A DNA stretch of 64,000 nucleotides from Flavobacterium sp. (GCF_017744675.1 NZ_JAGIAV010000001.1:124001-188000); one strand, 5' to 3'; positions 1-7,658 are shown, counted from the stretch's first letter. Program-made: numbers and translations. Notes: generated by a model from the letters alone, not told the origin.

Positions 1-84
1 AGCTTTAACACATAGCGCTATGTGTAATATTCTAAGTGAAATGCCTTTACTGATCCCCTAAAAGCTATGTTTCTATGTGTTAAA
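1..84. repeat. Palindromic intergenic repeat (REP-like)
   Basis: Positions 8-25 are a perfect 18-base palindrome with 9-base arms (ACACATAGC and its complement). The 12-mer TTTAACACATAG at 4-15 recurs inverted as CTATGTGTTAAA at 73-84, so the whole stretch can fold into a larger hairpin. No gene is visible in it. It sits upstream of the secreted hydrolase and resembles the short palindromic repeats found elsewhere in this window. The element may start before the window. Confidence 0.55.
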
Positions 85-142
85 AAATTTCACCCAACGA
101 GTTAACTCAAATAAATTTATCAAAGAATTTCAGTCTATATAA

Positions 143-1057
143 ATGAAACTATTAGCAACCGTTTTATTTCTTACTATTTCGCTTTTCGCAAAGGCGCAAA
201 ACCTTTACATCAAAACTTACGGAAACGAAAAGAATAAAGCTATAATTTTCATTCATGGCGGACCAAGCGGCAATGCTACTTTGTTTGAAGGAACCACAGC
301 TCAAAAACTAGCCGATTTAGGTTTTTATGTAATTGCTTACGATAGAAGAGGCGAAGGAAGATCTACAGATCCAGATGCGAAATTTACTTTCGAAGAAGCT
401 TTTCAGGATTTAAATTCGATTTATGCAACATATCATTTAAAGAAAGCAATTATATTGGGTCATAGTTTTGGCGGTTTGGTTGCGACACTTTATACGCACA
501 AATATCCGCAAAATGTGAGCGCTTTGGTTTTGGCTGGCGCTTTGTTTTCGCAACAAGAAACTTACGATCATATTTTAAATACATTGAAGAAAAAATATAA
601 TACTGATTCTGAACAATTAAAGAAAATCAGTATTGTAGAGAATCTAAATAAAAATTCTGCCGAATATAGAAAAGGATGTTACGAACTTGCAGGAGAAAAT
701 GGCTTTTTTAAAATGCCAAATCCAACTGTAGCATCTAAAAAACTATATGCAGATTACGAAGCTGGAGAATTTTACAAAACCAATATTCGAAATAAAAACG
801 CGCCGTTAGTTTTTTATCAAAACGAAAAGCAAAACAATATCGACAGCAGACCTTTTTTAAAGAAAATCAAATCTGCTGGCGTTCCTATTTATGGAATTTA
901 CGGAAAGGATGATGGCATTTTTTCATTGGCACAAATTAATTCTATGAAAGCAATAACAGGCGAAAAACACTTTGCTTTCCTTGATAATTGCTCCCATTAT
1001 TTATTTGTTGACCAACAGACAGCGTTTCTTTCCAACCTAAAAAATTGGCTGAAATAA
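143..1057 (+). CDS. Secreted alpha/beta hydrolase
   Basis: This 304-aa protein starts with a Sec signal peptide (about residues 1-19, ending AKAQ), so it should act outside the cytoplasm. An alpha/beta hydrolase fold follows. The oxyanion-hole motif HGGPSG is near residue 38. The nucleophile elbow GHSFGG puts the catalytic Ser at 108. An acidic pair in YGKDDG (about 256-257) and a His near 285 (CSHYLF) can complete the triad. HGGP is typical of proline-iminopeptidase and haloperoxidase-like enzymes, so a peptidase or esterase is possible, but the substrate cannot be read from sequence. It is monocistronic. The ATG at 143 is the only start that leaves an intact signal peptide. Confidence 0.82.
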   Translation: MKLLATVLFLTISLFAKAQNLYIKTYGNEKNKAIIFIHGGPSGNATLFEGTTAQKLADLGFYVIAYDRRGEGRSTDPDAKFTFEEAFQDLNSIYATYHLKKAIILGHSFGGLVATLYTHKYPQNVSALVLAGALFSQQETYDHILNTLKKKYNTDSEQLKKISIVENLNKNSAEYRKGCYELAGENGFFKMPNPTVASKKLYADYEAGEFYKTNIRNKNAPLVFYQNEKQNNIDSRPFLKKIKSAGVPIYGIYGKDDGIFSLAQINSMKAITGEKHFAFLDNCSHYLFVDQQTAFLSNLKNWLK

Positions 1058-1067
1058 TCTTTTTTTA

Positions 1068-1096
1068 AACCATATAAGAAATATAAGTTCATTTAA
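1068..1096. repeat. Single copy of the ATATAAGTTCATTT repeat
   Basis: This 29-base stretch just after the hydrolase gene (AACCATATAAGAAATATAAG then TTCATTTAA) matches, with a few differences, both ends of the inverted-repeat element at 51191-51414. It is probably a solo end or a decayed copy. It holds no coding sequence. Confidence 0.5.
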
Positions 1097-1205
1097 CAAA
1101 GTGAGCTTTCAAGATATTTTCTAATCCACTAGAAACCAATTACTAATGACATTTTTTAGCTTTTTTTTATGCTTTTATTAATCAAGTATTAATACAAACA
1201 GGCTG

Positions 1206-1213
1206 TACCTTTG
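1206..1213 (+). promoter_or_regulatory. Probable -7 box TACCTTTG
   Basis: TACCTTTG matches the TAnnTTTG -7 consensus of Bacteroidota promoters and lies 18 bases before the next ATG. No clear TTG -33 element is seen at the usual distance, so this is a partial match. Confidence 0.45.
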
Positions 1214-1231
1214 TAGCCTAAAAAAAATGCC

Positions 1232-1588
1232 ATGAAGGATATTGAACAGATATACCGAAACGATTTTGGAATTTCATTTTACTGGAAAGAAGGCAACGAA
1301 ATTATATCAGATAAAATTCAGTTGCTTTTTAAACAAATGGGATTTTATTTTTCAGTTCAAGAATTAAACGAATTTCACGATTTAATCGAAGACTGCGTAA
1401 CAGACCACAATGATTACGATACAAGTGGTGTAAAACGTGCATTCGATAAATTTTTATTGAAGACACCCTATGTTGCTATAGATTTAGAAATATCACCGAA
1501 TGAGTTAAACTCTATAAGAGATTTGGTTGATGGTTCTTTATTTCGACTTCATCTCAACGAATATATTTTCGGCTCTGGAATGAACTAA
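1232..1588 (+). CDS. Small cytosolic protein, paralog of the next gene
   Basis: A 118-aa protein without signal peptide or membrane segment. I do not recognise a function. It is plainly paralogous to the next gene (1741-2097): both have the same length, a shared opening (EIEQIY-type), the motif FYWK, GFYF-VQELN in the middle, KFLLKTP, and the ending YxxGxGMN. A more distant relative lies at 49811-50167. Predicted structure is mixed alpha/beta with a conserved helix ending DLVxGSLF. It has its own -7 box and 152 bases separate it from its paralog, so each copy may be regulated separately. The family might bind a small ligand or a partner protein, but nothing in the sequence shows which. Confidence 0.75.
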   Translation: MKDIEQIYRNDFGISFYWKEGNEIISDKIQLLFKQMGFYFSVQELNEFHDLIEDCVTDHNDYDTSGVKRAFDKFLLKTPYVAIDLEISPNELNSIRDLVDGSLFRLHLNEYIFGSGMN

Positions 1589-1712
1589 ATCATTTCTACC
1601 TCATCTTACACAACAAATCCAAACTTTTTTACCCCTCACAATGTGGTCGGCGAATGAAAAGTTTTTTCAAACTTTTATGATTTTTTTATTTAGAATTAAT
1701 ATAAATAATATT

Positions 1713-1720
1713 TATATTTG
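1713..1720 (+). promoter_or_regulatory. Probable -7 box TATATTTG
   Basis: TATATTTG fits TAnnTTTG and lies 20 bases before the ATG at 1741. The upstream stretch is AT-only with no convincing -33 TTG. Confidence 0.45.
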
Positions 1721-1740
1721 TTGAAATTAAAGGATTTACG

Positions 1741-2097
1741 ATGAGAGAAATTGAGCAAATATATCATAATAACTTTGGAATAGCTTTTTACTGGAAAGAT
1801 CACAACACTACCATTTCAGACAAAGTGCAGTTGGTTTTTAAAGAAACCGGTTTTTACTTCACCGTTCAAGAATTGAATCATTTTTGCGATTTGATTGAAG
1901 ATAGTATGATTGAAAATTCTTGTTGCGAAGCTTGCGAAATGAAATATTCTTGCCATAAATTTTTATTGAAAACGCCGTGCAATTCGATAGATTTGGCTGT
2001 AAATATGACCGAATTAAAATCGATTAAAGATTTGGTTGAAGGTTCTTTATTCAAAATCGAGCTAGATGAATATGTTTACGGAGTTGGCATGAACTAA
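1741..2097 (+). CDS. Small cytosolic protein, second paralog
   Basis: A 118-aa protein closely similar to the product of 1232-1588 (same length, shared FYWK, VQELN, KFLLKTP, DLVEGSLF and YGVGMN segments). The main difference is the centre: this copy has a cysteine cluster (CCEACEMKYSC, residues about 61-71) where its sibling has DHNDYDTSG. The spacing C-C-x2-C-x6-C could bind a metal or respond to redox state. That is inference only. No signal peptide or membrane helix is present and the function is unknown. Confidence 0.75.
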   Translation: MREIEQIYHNNFGIAFYWKDHNTTISDKVQLVFKETGFYFTVQELNHFCDLIEDSMIENSCCEACEMKYSCHKFLLKTPCNSIDLAVNMTELKSIKDLVEGSLFKIELDEYVYGVGMN

Positions 2098-2181
2098 GAA
2101 GCATTCTAAATATTTTAACAGCATTTTTTTCATTATTGAAATATATTTTGATTCCATTCAAAAAAAAGTATATTTACAGCA

Positions 2182-3390
2182 ATGAAAAAAGCTGTATTTC
2201 TACTAACCTTAGCACTTCTGGCAATTCTCGTTGTCAGCTGCAATAACAAATCTGAAGAATACATTGATCCGCGTGGAACCGATTATGCAGGATCTGAAAG
2301 CTGTATTCAATGCCATAAAGTGCAATCTGAAATGGCTTTCAAAAGTTCGCATTTTAAAGCGACGGCACCAGCTATTTTAGGAAATGTTTCTGGCGATTTC
2401 GATTCGAAAAATCATACTTTCATTTACGATAAAGGCACCAAACTAGTCATGGAAAAAGATGGTGACAGTTTGTATCAGGTTTTATACAAAAACGGAAAAG
2501 AAACAGCGAGATATAAATTTGAAATCGTTTTTGGAACCAAACACGCGCAAACTTCTGTTTACTGGAAAAACAACAATACCTACGAACTTCCGATATCTTT
2601 TTATCATTCTATAAACAATTGGGCTACAAGTCCAGGTTTTCCTGCCGACAAACCTTATTTTGACCGTATGGTGGTAAAAGATTGTTATTCATGCCATAGC
2701 TCCAATATTAGTTCGCGAACTGTTGACCAGAGTTCTGCAGATAGAAATTTTATGTCTATGGATGTTGAAGACATAATCAACAAAAAGACTATTGTTTACG
2801 GAATTGACTGTGAACGCTGTCATGGGCCAGCCAAAAAACATGTTGAATTTCATTTAAAAAATCCAAACGTAAAAGTTGCCAATAGCATTACCAGTTTCAA
2901 AACATTAAGCAGACAACAAAGGTTGGATGCCTGCGCGTTATGCCATGCGGGGAACGATGGTATGAAATTAAAATCTCGATTTGAATTTAAACCTGGGGAT
3001 AATCTATCGGAGTTTTTTCGTGAAACTAAAAGCATTACCGATACGGCAAAATTTGATGTTCACGGCAATCAATATCGATTGATGGCACAAAGCAAATGTT
3101 TCAATAGCCAAAAAATGGATTGCATTACGTGCCATAATCCGCATGAAAATGCATCTAAAAACATGGCTTCGTATTCAAAAATCTGTATGAGCTGCCACCA
3201 AGGATTAAAACACAATGAAACTACGCTTAAAATAATGCCTGAGAAATTATTGGCTAGCAATTGTGTAGAATGCCATATGCCAAAACAAGCATCTGGAGCC
3301 ATTAAATTTCAGCTTTCAAACAGCAAACAGCTTTCAGAATATATTCTGCGAACGCATAAAATCGGAATCTATCCAACAAATAAAAAATAA
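2182..3390 (+). CDS. Seven-haem c-type cytochrome lipoprotein
   Basis: A 402-aa exported lipoprotein. The N-terminal hydrophobic segment ends in the lipobox VVSC with Cys at 20. Seven CxxCH haem-binding motifs begin at about residues 41, 168, 210, 251, 314, 335 and 361. Spacing is uneven: the region 46-167 has no haem and the last three motifs are packed close together. The layout recalls the cytochrome c554 / multihaem nitrite-reductase-like superfamily. It should sit in the envelope and carry electrons or reduce a small molecule. No cytochrome maturation gene, quinol oxidase or partner subunit lies beside it, so the substrate is not deducible. The downstream neighbours are convergent. Confidence 0.88.
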   Translation: MKKAVFLLTLALLAILVVSCNNKSEEYIDPRGTDYAGSESCIQCHKVQSEMAFKSSHFKATAPAILGNVSGDFDSKNHTFIYDKGTKLVMEKDGDSLYQVLYKNGKETARYKFEIVFGTKHAQTSVYWKNNNTYELPISFYHSINNWATSPGFPADKPYFDRMVVKDCYSCHSSNISSRTVDQSSADRNFMSMDVEDIINKKTIVYGIDCERCHGPAKKHVEFHLKNPNVKVANSITSFKTLSRQQRLDACALCHAGNDGMKLKSRFEFKPGDNLSEFFRETKSITDTAKFDVHGNQYRLMAQSKCFNSQKMDCITCHNPHENASKNMASYSKICMSCHQGLKHNETTLKIMPEKLLASNCVECHMPKQASGAIKFQLSNSKQLSEYILRTHKIGIYPTNKK

Positions 3391-3456
3391 GATATTGCTA
3401 GCTTTTGGTTTTAGACATTAACCTCAACTCTTGACTTTTGACTTTAAACTTCTTTA

Positions 3457-4200
3457 CTATTTTTCGAATTTCTTTAGCTCAAATTTTTCACCATCAAAAA
3501 CGCCATAAGTAAAATAGCCAATCCAATCGCCTAGGTTTACATATTCAGAATTTTCGCCAATAGGAATAATCATTGGCAAATGACGGTGTCCGAAGATGAA
3601 ATAATTGTAATGTTTGGTTTCAAGTTTTCGTTTGGCATATAAAACCAGCCATTCGTTTTCTTCTCCCAAAAACTTCACATCTTCAGCACCTGAAATCAAT
3701 TTGTTTTTAACGGATAAATATTGTGCTAGGCTAACACCAACATCGGGATGCAGCCAACGGAAAAGCCATTTTGAAAACGGATTTGTAAATACCTTTTTCA
3801 TTCTTTTATACCCTTTATCGCCAGGACCCTTTCCGTCTCCGTGGCCGATTAAAAAGGTTTTTCCGTTAAAAGTAAATTCTTTATTATCGTGATAAACCGG
3901 AATATTCAATTCGGTTTCAAAATAATCATTCATCCAAAGATCATGATTTCCAACAAAGAAATAAATCGGAATTCCGCTGTCACGAATTTCAGCCAGTTTG
4001 CCTAAAATACGGACAAAGCCTTTTGGAACAACGGTTTTATATTCGAACCAGAAATCAAATAAATCTCCAAGCAAAAAAATCGCTTCAGCATCTTCTTTAA
4101 CCTCATCTAACCAAGCCACAAATTTCTTTTCGCGCGGAAAACTCAATTCTGGACTAGGCGCACCAAAATGCTGATCTGAAGCAAAATATATTTTTTTCAT
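3457..4200 (-). CDS. lpxH: UDP-2,3-diacylglucosamine diphosphatase-like phosphoesterase
   Basis: A 247-aa calcineurin-type metallophosphoesterase. Metal-binding blocks occur in the expected order: SDQHFG (Asp9, His11), GDLFDFW (about 45-51), GNHDLW (84-89), GHGD (119-122) and GHRH (about 204-207). Length and the GDLFDFWFE block match the LpxH family, which hydrolyses UDP-2,3-diacylglucosamine to lipid X in lipid A synthesis at the inner membrane. Bacteroidota LpxH-like proteins are divergent, and the first block has DQH where E. coli LpxH has DLH, so another substrate is possible. It lies upstream of nothing obviously related; queD follows on the same strand after a repeat. Confidence 0.78.
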   Translation of the reverse strand: MKKIYFASDQHFGAPSPELSFPREKKFVAWLDEVKEDAEAIFLLGDLFDFWFEYKTVVPKGFVRILGKLAEIRDSGIPIYFFVGNHDLWMNDYFETELNIPVYHDNKEFTFNGKTFLIGHGDGKGPGDKGYKRMKKVFTNPFSKWLFRWLHPDVGVSLAQYLSVKNKLISGAEDVKFLGEENEWLVLYAKRKLETKHYNYFIFGHRHLPMIIPIGENSEYVNLGDWIGYFTYGVFDGEKFELKKFEK

Positions 4201-4203
4201 TAT

Positions 4204-4283
4204 TGTGAGATGTGAATTGTGAGATGTAAGATGTGAGTTGTGAAATGAAAAAGCACTTTACATTTAACTTTTCACATTTAACT
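4204..4283. repeat. Inverted short-period repeat (GTGAGATG words)
   Basis: The gap between the lpxH-like gene and queD is filled with degenerate copies of a G(T)GAGATGTGA word on the left and of its inverse (CTTTACATTT, CTTTTCACATTTAAC) on the right. The two halves can pair as an imperfect hairpin. Similar structures with different words occur at 13045-13270, 21335-21420, 22830-22918 and 37836-37915. Confidence 0.5.
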
Positions 4284-4286
4284 TAT

Positions 4287-4739
4287 TTACAGATTATCAG
4301 AAGCATACCATTCTGCAAAAGAAGATTCTGTTTCCTGAAGTTTTAATGAGAAAAGAGAAATTCCTTCTGGAAGTCTTGCCACAATTCTTTCAGCAAAATC
4401 TACCACCATGTTTTCGCTTGTGGGCTGATAATCTACCAAAATAACGTGATGCCCGCGGTTTTTCAATTCATTTGCCAATTCAACATGCGGCGTTGTCTGA
4501 TTGAAAACAGTGGCATGGTCAAACTGATCGACGATTTCTTCTTTTACAATTTTCTTTAGATCAGAAAAGTCAATCACCATTCCGAACTTTACATTCGATC
4601 GGTCTGTAATTGGCGAACCAATAACCGTTACCGATAATTTATAACTGTGTCCGTGAACGTTCTTGCATTTTCCATCGTAACCGTACAAAGCGTGGCCAGT
4701 TTCGAAGCTAAATTGTTTTGTAATTCTGATATTACTCAT
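4287..4739 (-). CDS. queD: 6-carboxytetrahydropterin synthase (QueD family)
   Basis: A 150-aa member of the 6-pyruvoyl-tetrahydropterin synthase / QueD family. These enzymes convert dihydroneopterin triphosphate, and QueD makes 6-carboxytetrahydropterin for queuosine and other 7-deazaguanines. The zinc ligands are visible as His16 (FETGHALYG) and His29/His31 (HGHS), with the catalytic Cys25 four residues before the first of these. The central acidic/histidine pair (DQFDHATVFN) and a C-terminal Glu (LQETESSF) also fit. The Cys placement CKNVHGH is the QueD-type arrangement. No other que gene is in the window. Confidence 0.85.
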   Translation of the reverse strand: MSNIRITKQFSFETGHALYGYDGKCKNVHGHSYKLSVTVIGSPITDRSNVKFGMVIDFSDLKKIVKEEIVDQFDHATVFNQTTPHVELANELKNRGHHVILVDYQPTSENMVVDFAERIVARLPEGISLFSLKLQETESSFAEWYASDNL

Positions 4740-4772
4740 CGACTTTTAATTTTAAGCTTGCAAATTTACAAA

Positions 4773-4949
4773 TTAATAACCGTTTTTGTCTCTTTTTTTA
4801 GCACGGTTATACATCCACAAAGCAATTCCGCCTAAAACCAGAAACGGAATAAAAGATCCGATCACCACACCAATTTGATAAGCACTGTCTGGAGCGTCCT
4901 TCATTTTTTCGGCAACATCTACTTTTTGGAATAAGGAAATCAATTTCAT
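4773..4949 (-). CDS. 58-aa single-pass membrane protein
   Basis: A short open frame on the minus strand, ATG at 4949 to TAA at 4773. It encodes 58 residues with an amphipathic N-terminus (KLISLFQKVDVAEKMKDAPD), one hydrophobic helix (about residues 26-46, IGVVIGSFIPFLVLGGIALW) and a basic tail (RAKKRDKNGY). The tail suggests a cytosolic C-terminus. I do not recognise the family. It lies just upstream of queD on the same strand and ends 34 bases before its start, so co-transcription is possible. Composition and the positive-inside pattern support a real gene. Confidence 0.6.
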   Translation of the reverse strand: MKLISLFQKVDVAEKMKDAPDSAYQIGVVIGSFIPFLVLGGIALWMYNRAKKRDKNGY

Positions 4950-4967
4950 TTTAAAATTGGTTTTAAT

Positions 4968-5060
4968 CCTGCAAGGTTTTCAAAACCTTGTAGGTATTGT
5001 AAAATATTCTATTTTCTACTCTTAATGATTAAACCTACAAGGTTTCGAAAACCTTGCAAG
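4968..5060. repeat. Paired CCTGCAAGGTTTT palindromes
   Basis: Two hairpins lie about 40 bases apart. At 4968-4994, CCTGCAAGGTTTT pairs with AAAACCTTGTAGG across a single C, with one mismatch. At 5034-5060 the related palindrome CCTACAAGGTTT / AAACCTTGCAAG follows. The two hairpins are also inverted copies of each other, so the whole forms a nested inverted repeat. No gene lies inside. Confidence 0.65.
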
Positions 5061-5106
5061 TATCTTTATCATTTCAACTTTGTCAAAGTTATTCATGTCA
5101 TATAAT

Positions 5107-5871
5107 TTATTTTTTAAACTGTAATAATGCCGATTTTGTAAAATCAGACAAAACCAATTTTCCTGTAATTGCGGCACGTTCAAACAAAAGCGATTCCCAA
5201 GTTTCTGTTCCTTCCCAGATAATCTTTTTCATTTCTTGTAAAGCTTCTGGATTGTATGAACTTAATTTTGAAGCAAAATTTTCGACCTCAGCATCAAGAT
5301 TTTCAGTTTCGCATAAAACGGAGAAAAGTCCTTTTTGAAAAGCCCAATCTGCCGATTTCCATTCGTGCGCCGCCAAAGTCATTTCAGTCATTGCCGTTTT
5401 TCCAATTTTTCTAGAAACAGATGGTTCAATTACAAATGGTCCAATTCCGATTGCTAATTCTGATAATTTAATGTCGCTTTTTGACGTTGCAAAAACATAA
5501 TCGCAAGCCGAAATTATTCCGACACCGCCTCCAACAGCTTTTCCTTGTACGCGTCCAATTATGATTTTGCTGCAATTTCGCATGGCATTCAACAAATGAG
5601 CAAAACCCGAGAAGAATTCAACTCCCTGTTCTTCATTCTCCACTTTCAAAAGTTCATCAAAAGAAGCTCCTGAACAAAATGTTTTGGCACCTTCGCTTTT
5701 CAAAATAATAACCGAAACATTTTCATTTCGGCTTAAAGAATTAATTTCAGCTGTTAGCCGATTTAACAATTCGCGTGGAAAAGAATTGCTAGCAGGATGC
5801 CCAAATTGTACTGTTGCAACTGTATTTTGAAGGGAAGTTTCTAAGCTTCCGTTTGCATTTTCTAAACACAT
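5107..5871 (-). CDS. Enoyl-CoA hydratase/isomerase family protein
   Basis: A 254-aa crotonase-fold protein. The first oxyanion-hole block is FCSGASFDEL (usual form F-x-A-G-A-D). The second is GKAVGGGVGI, followed by SACDYVFA. The segment LSELAIGIGPFV carries the Glu that aligns with a catalytic position of hydratases. Likely reactions are hydration of an enoyl- or methylglutaconyl-CoA in fatty-acid or leucine degradation, but crotonase family members cannot be assigned to a substrate by eye. The Cys in place of the usual Ala in the first block is a small oddity. No beta-oxidation partner is adjacent. Confidence 0.8.
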   Translation of the reverse strand: MCLENANGSLETSLQNTVATVQFGHPASNSFPRELLNRLTAEINSLSRNENVSVIILKSEGAKTFCSGASFDELLKVENEEQGVEFFSGFAHLLNAMRNCSKIIIGRVQGKAVGGGVGIISACDYVFATSKSDIKLSELAIGIGPFVIEPSVSRKIGKTAMTEMTLAAHEWKSADWAFQKGLFSVLCETENLDAEVENFASKLSSYNPEALQEMKKIIWEGTETWESLLFERAAITGKLVLSDFTKSALLQFKK

Positions 5872-5975
5872 AAAAATTAGATTTAAGGTAAAGTTACGCT
5901 TTTGAAAAATAATTCATTCGAAACTTCTGGAAATTTGTTTTTTGCGAATTAATTGACTTTATTTGTTAACGCTTT

Positions 5976-6049
5976 GGGGGATTAGCTCATTTGGCTAGAG
6001 CGCTACGCTGGCAGCGTAGAGGCGACCGGTTCGAATCCGGTATTCTCCA
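5976..6049 (+). tRNA. tRNA-Ala (anticodon GGC)
   Basis: A 74-base cloverleaf. The acceptor stem GGGGGAT pairs with ATTCTCC and includes the G3-U70 wobble pair that marks alanine tRNAs. The D arm is GCTC/GAGC. The anticodon stem CTACG/CGTAG carries loop CTGGCAG, giving anticodon GGC. The T arm is ACCGG TTCGAAT CCGGT. The discriminator is A and CCA is not encoded. Confidence 0.95.
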
Positions 6050-6061
6050 CAAATAATTCAA

Positions 6062-6100
6062 AAATACCCAAACAGATTGATTCTGCTTGGGTATTTTTTT
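6062..6100 (+). terminator. Rho-independent terminator after tRNA-Ala
   Basis: AAATACCCAA at 6062-6071 pairs with TTGGGTATTT at 6087-6096, followed by a run of T. It starts 13 bases after the tRNA and fits its transcript end. Confidence 0.8.
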
Positions 6101-6135
6101 TAATACACATTTTATGTTTTATATATACGTCGGGA

Positions 6136-6166
6136 AGGCGACCGGTTCGGATCCGATATTCTCTAC
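6136..6166 (+). repeat. Decayed duplicate of the tRNA-Ala 3' end
   Basis: This 31-base segment matches positions 6020-6050 (variable loop, T arm and 3' acceptor strand of tRNA-Ala) with three substitutions: at the T loop, in the T stem and near the acceptor end. No 5' half of a tRNA precedes it, so it cannot fold as a tRNA. A duplicated tRNA 3' end is what integrases leave at one border of an element; here only 116 bases separate the copies. A decayed tandem tRNA gene is the alternative. Confidence 0.75.
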
Positions 6167-6174
6167 TAAAAATT

Positions 6175-6207
6175 AAACCCGACAGGTTTTTAAAACCTGT
6201 CGGGTTT
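6175..6207. repeat. Perfect 16-bp inverted repeat with one-base loop
   Basis: AAACCCGACAGGTTTT (6175-6190) and its exact complement (6192-6207) flank one T. It has the same architecture as the palindromes at 9928-9960 and 42488-42519 but a different word. It lies 18 bases past the end of a minus-strand gene and could also act as a terminator hairpin, though no long T run follows on either strand. Confidence 0.75.
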
Positions 6208-6225
6208 ATTATAAATTATCACGTT

Positions 6226-6402
6226 TTACTTCTCATTTGCCGCATCATCAGCATCAACATCGTCTTTCTGCGCTTTTTTAAAGTCGTTGTTCAGCAAGTT
6301 TTCCAATTTCTTTTTTTCACGCAGATTTTTTCTAATGGTTAGCACAACCAAAATAAGAACCAAAATTGCAACAACAGCTATAACATTCCAATTAACATCC
6401 AT
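6226..6402 (-). CDS. 58-aa single-pass membrane protein with charged tail
   Basis: ATG at 6402 to TAA at 6226 encodes 58 residues. A hydrophobic helix (about 7-22) is followed by a strongly charged tail: first basic (RKNLREKKKLENLLNNDFKK) and then acidic (about 47-56, DDVDADDA). Topology is probably N-out, C-in. It resembles many short unnamed flavobacterial membrane proteins. No function can be proposed. It is isolated on its strand, between the tRNA region and the divergent membrane-protein pair. Confidence 0.6.
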   Translation of the reverse strand: MDVNWNVIAVVAILVLILVVLTIRKNLREKKKLENLLNNDFKKAQKDDVDADDAANEK

Positions 6403-6602
6403 AGTTTTAATTTTTAATTAAAAATAAATTTTTTAAATATTTATCACATTATCAAAAGGTTAAGAATTTTAATTATCAAAAAAACAATCAATTTACGGAG
6501 ATATCCTTTGAAAGTTATTATTTACAAAACTTTTATATTTTTGTAATTCTCAAATGCCTTTCAAAAGAAAAATGAATGGCATAAATAATTATACGCCTTA
6601 AG

Positions 6603-7046
6603 ATGAATCCAATTTTAAAAACTAATCTTTCCCAACTCTTAAAAAAACTTATCACATTTTCTATACTCATTTTCGTATCGACTTTTATAGAAATCTATTG
6701 GTCAATGGGAAGTTTTTCAGAAAAACTATCTAGCGGAAATCCTGATAGTCATTTTTTTGATGATGCTTATTTACTATCTGTTCTCACAACCATTTTATTA
6801 ACGATTGCATTTTTGCTGTTTACTTTAATAAAAAGCAGATATCTTAAAACGGCATTAGAATTAATCAGCTTAATTGTATTTTGGTTTTTCTGGAATTACA
6901 GCATTTTTGTAGATCGCGAATCGGCGTGGAGCACTTATCTTTTTAGAGAAGAAATATTGTATACACTCACCTTATCTTTCTTTCCAATTCTAATTTTATC
7001 CATCGCAACTGTATTTGGTTTAAATTACATATTAAAGAAAATATGA
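6603..7046 (+). CDS. Membrane protein of unknown function
   Basis: A 147-aa protein with about four hydrophobic helices: around residues 15-33, 58-78, 84-101 and 121-143. Short loops lie between them and a di-lysine ends the protein. No known domain was recognised. It overlaps the next gene by 4 bases (ATGA), so the two are translationally coupled and probably form one unit. The N-terminal stretch KTNLSQLLKKL is basic, placing the N-terminus inside. Confidence 0.65.
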   Translation: MNPILKTNLSQLLKKLITFSILIFVSTFIEIYWSMGSFSEKLSSGNPDSHFFDDAYLLSVLTTILLTIAFLLFTLIKSRYLKTALELISLIVFWFFWNYSIFVDRESAWSTYLFREEILYTLTLSFFPILILSIATVFGLNYILKKI

Positions 7047-7633
7047 TTTTAAATAAAAAAACAATGCTGAGATTTTATCTAATTATCTGTTTGTTATTTG
7101 CATTAGATTGCCTTCTCTATTTTTTTAAAGAAATTAGTTTTCGTGGCTATTATAGTGATGTTGTTGTGTTTTGGCTTTGGCTTATCCTGTCTTTTGTGGT
7201 AATTATTATTTTTTGGAAGAAACTTTTAGCCAAATTACTATTAGCATCAATAGTTGTTACATTAGTTTTAAGCATTGTAGCTATGATGATTCCTTTTTTT
7301 GCAATAGTGCTTTCTACTACATCTTTGGGTTTGTACAAAAACAAAGATTTAAATGAAAAATATCGGGCTCAGATTGTAGGATACAGTGCTATGACTCCGC
7401 CTTGGTTTGAAGTAATTGAAAAAAAAGGCTTGATAGAAAAAAGAATCTTTCATTGCACCGATTATCAAATTATGAATAACAATCTTGATATGAAAATCAG
7501 AACGGCAAAAGACATCATTTTTAAGAATGAAACCGACAGCACACTTACGCTTACACTTTTCTACGGAGGGCCAAATAAAACTTTAACTTTCAATAAAGAC
7601 ACTGGAAACATACTGCAAATAAAAAACAACTAA
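7043..7633 (+). CDS. Membrane protein with extracytoplasmic C-terminal domain
   Basis: A 196-aa protein with three predicted helices in the first 95 residues (about 9-26, 38-57 and 62-92). A soluble domain of roughly 100 residues ends the protein and contains no cysteine pair. No family was recognised. Its start overlaps the stop of the preceding membrane protein, so they probably act together. The domain's pattern (short strands such as DSTLTLTLFYGGPNKTLTFN) suggests a beta-rich fold. Confidence 0.6.
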   Translation: MILNKKTMLRFYLIICLLFALDCLLYFFKEISFRGYYSDVVVFWLWLILSFVVIIIFWKKLLAKLLLASIVVTLVLSIVAMMIPFFAIVLSTTSLGLYKNKDLNEKYRAQIVGYSAMTPPWFEVIEKKGLIEKRIFHCTDYQIMNNNLDMKIRTAKDIIFKNETDSTLTLTLFYGGPNKTLTFNKDTGNILQIKNN

Positions 7634-7658
7634 TTTTAGTACTTAAAAAACTATCTAT

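Noticed and set aside
3614..3892. 92-codon plus-strand frame inside the lpxH-like gene
   Set aside because: It is an antisense frame over a conserved phosphoesterase and has no family match, start context or promoter.
6136..6166. A second complete tRNA gene
   Set aside because: Only the 3' third is present, and the T stem has a mismatch; no D or anticodon arm precedes it.
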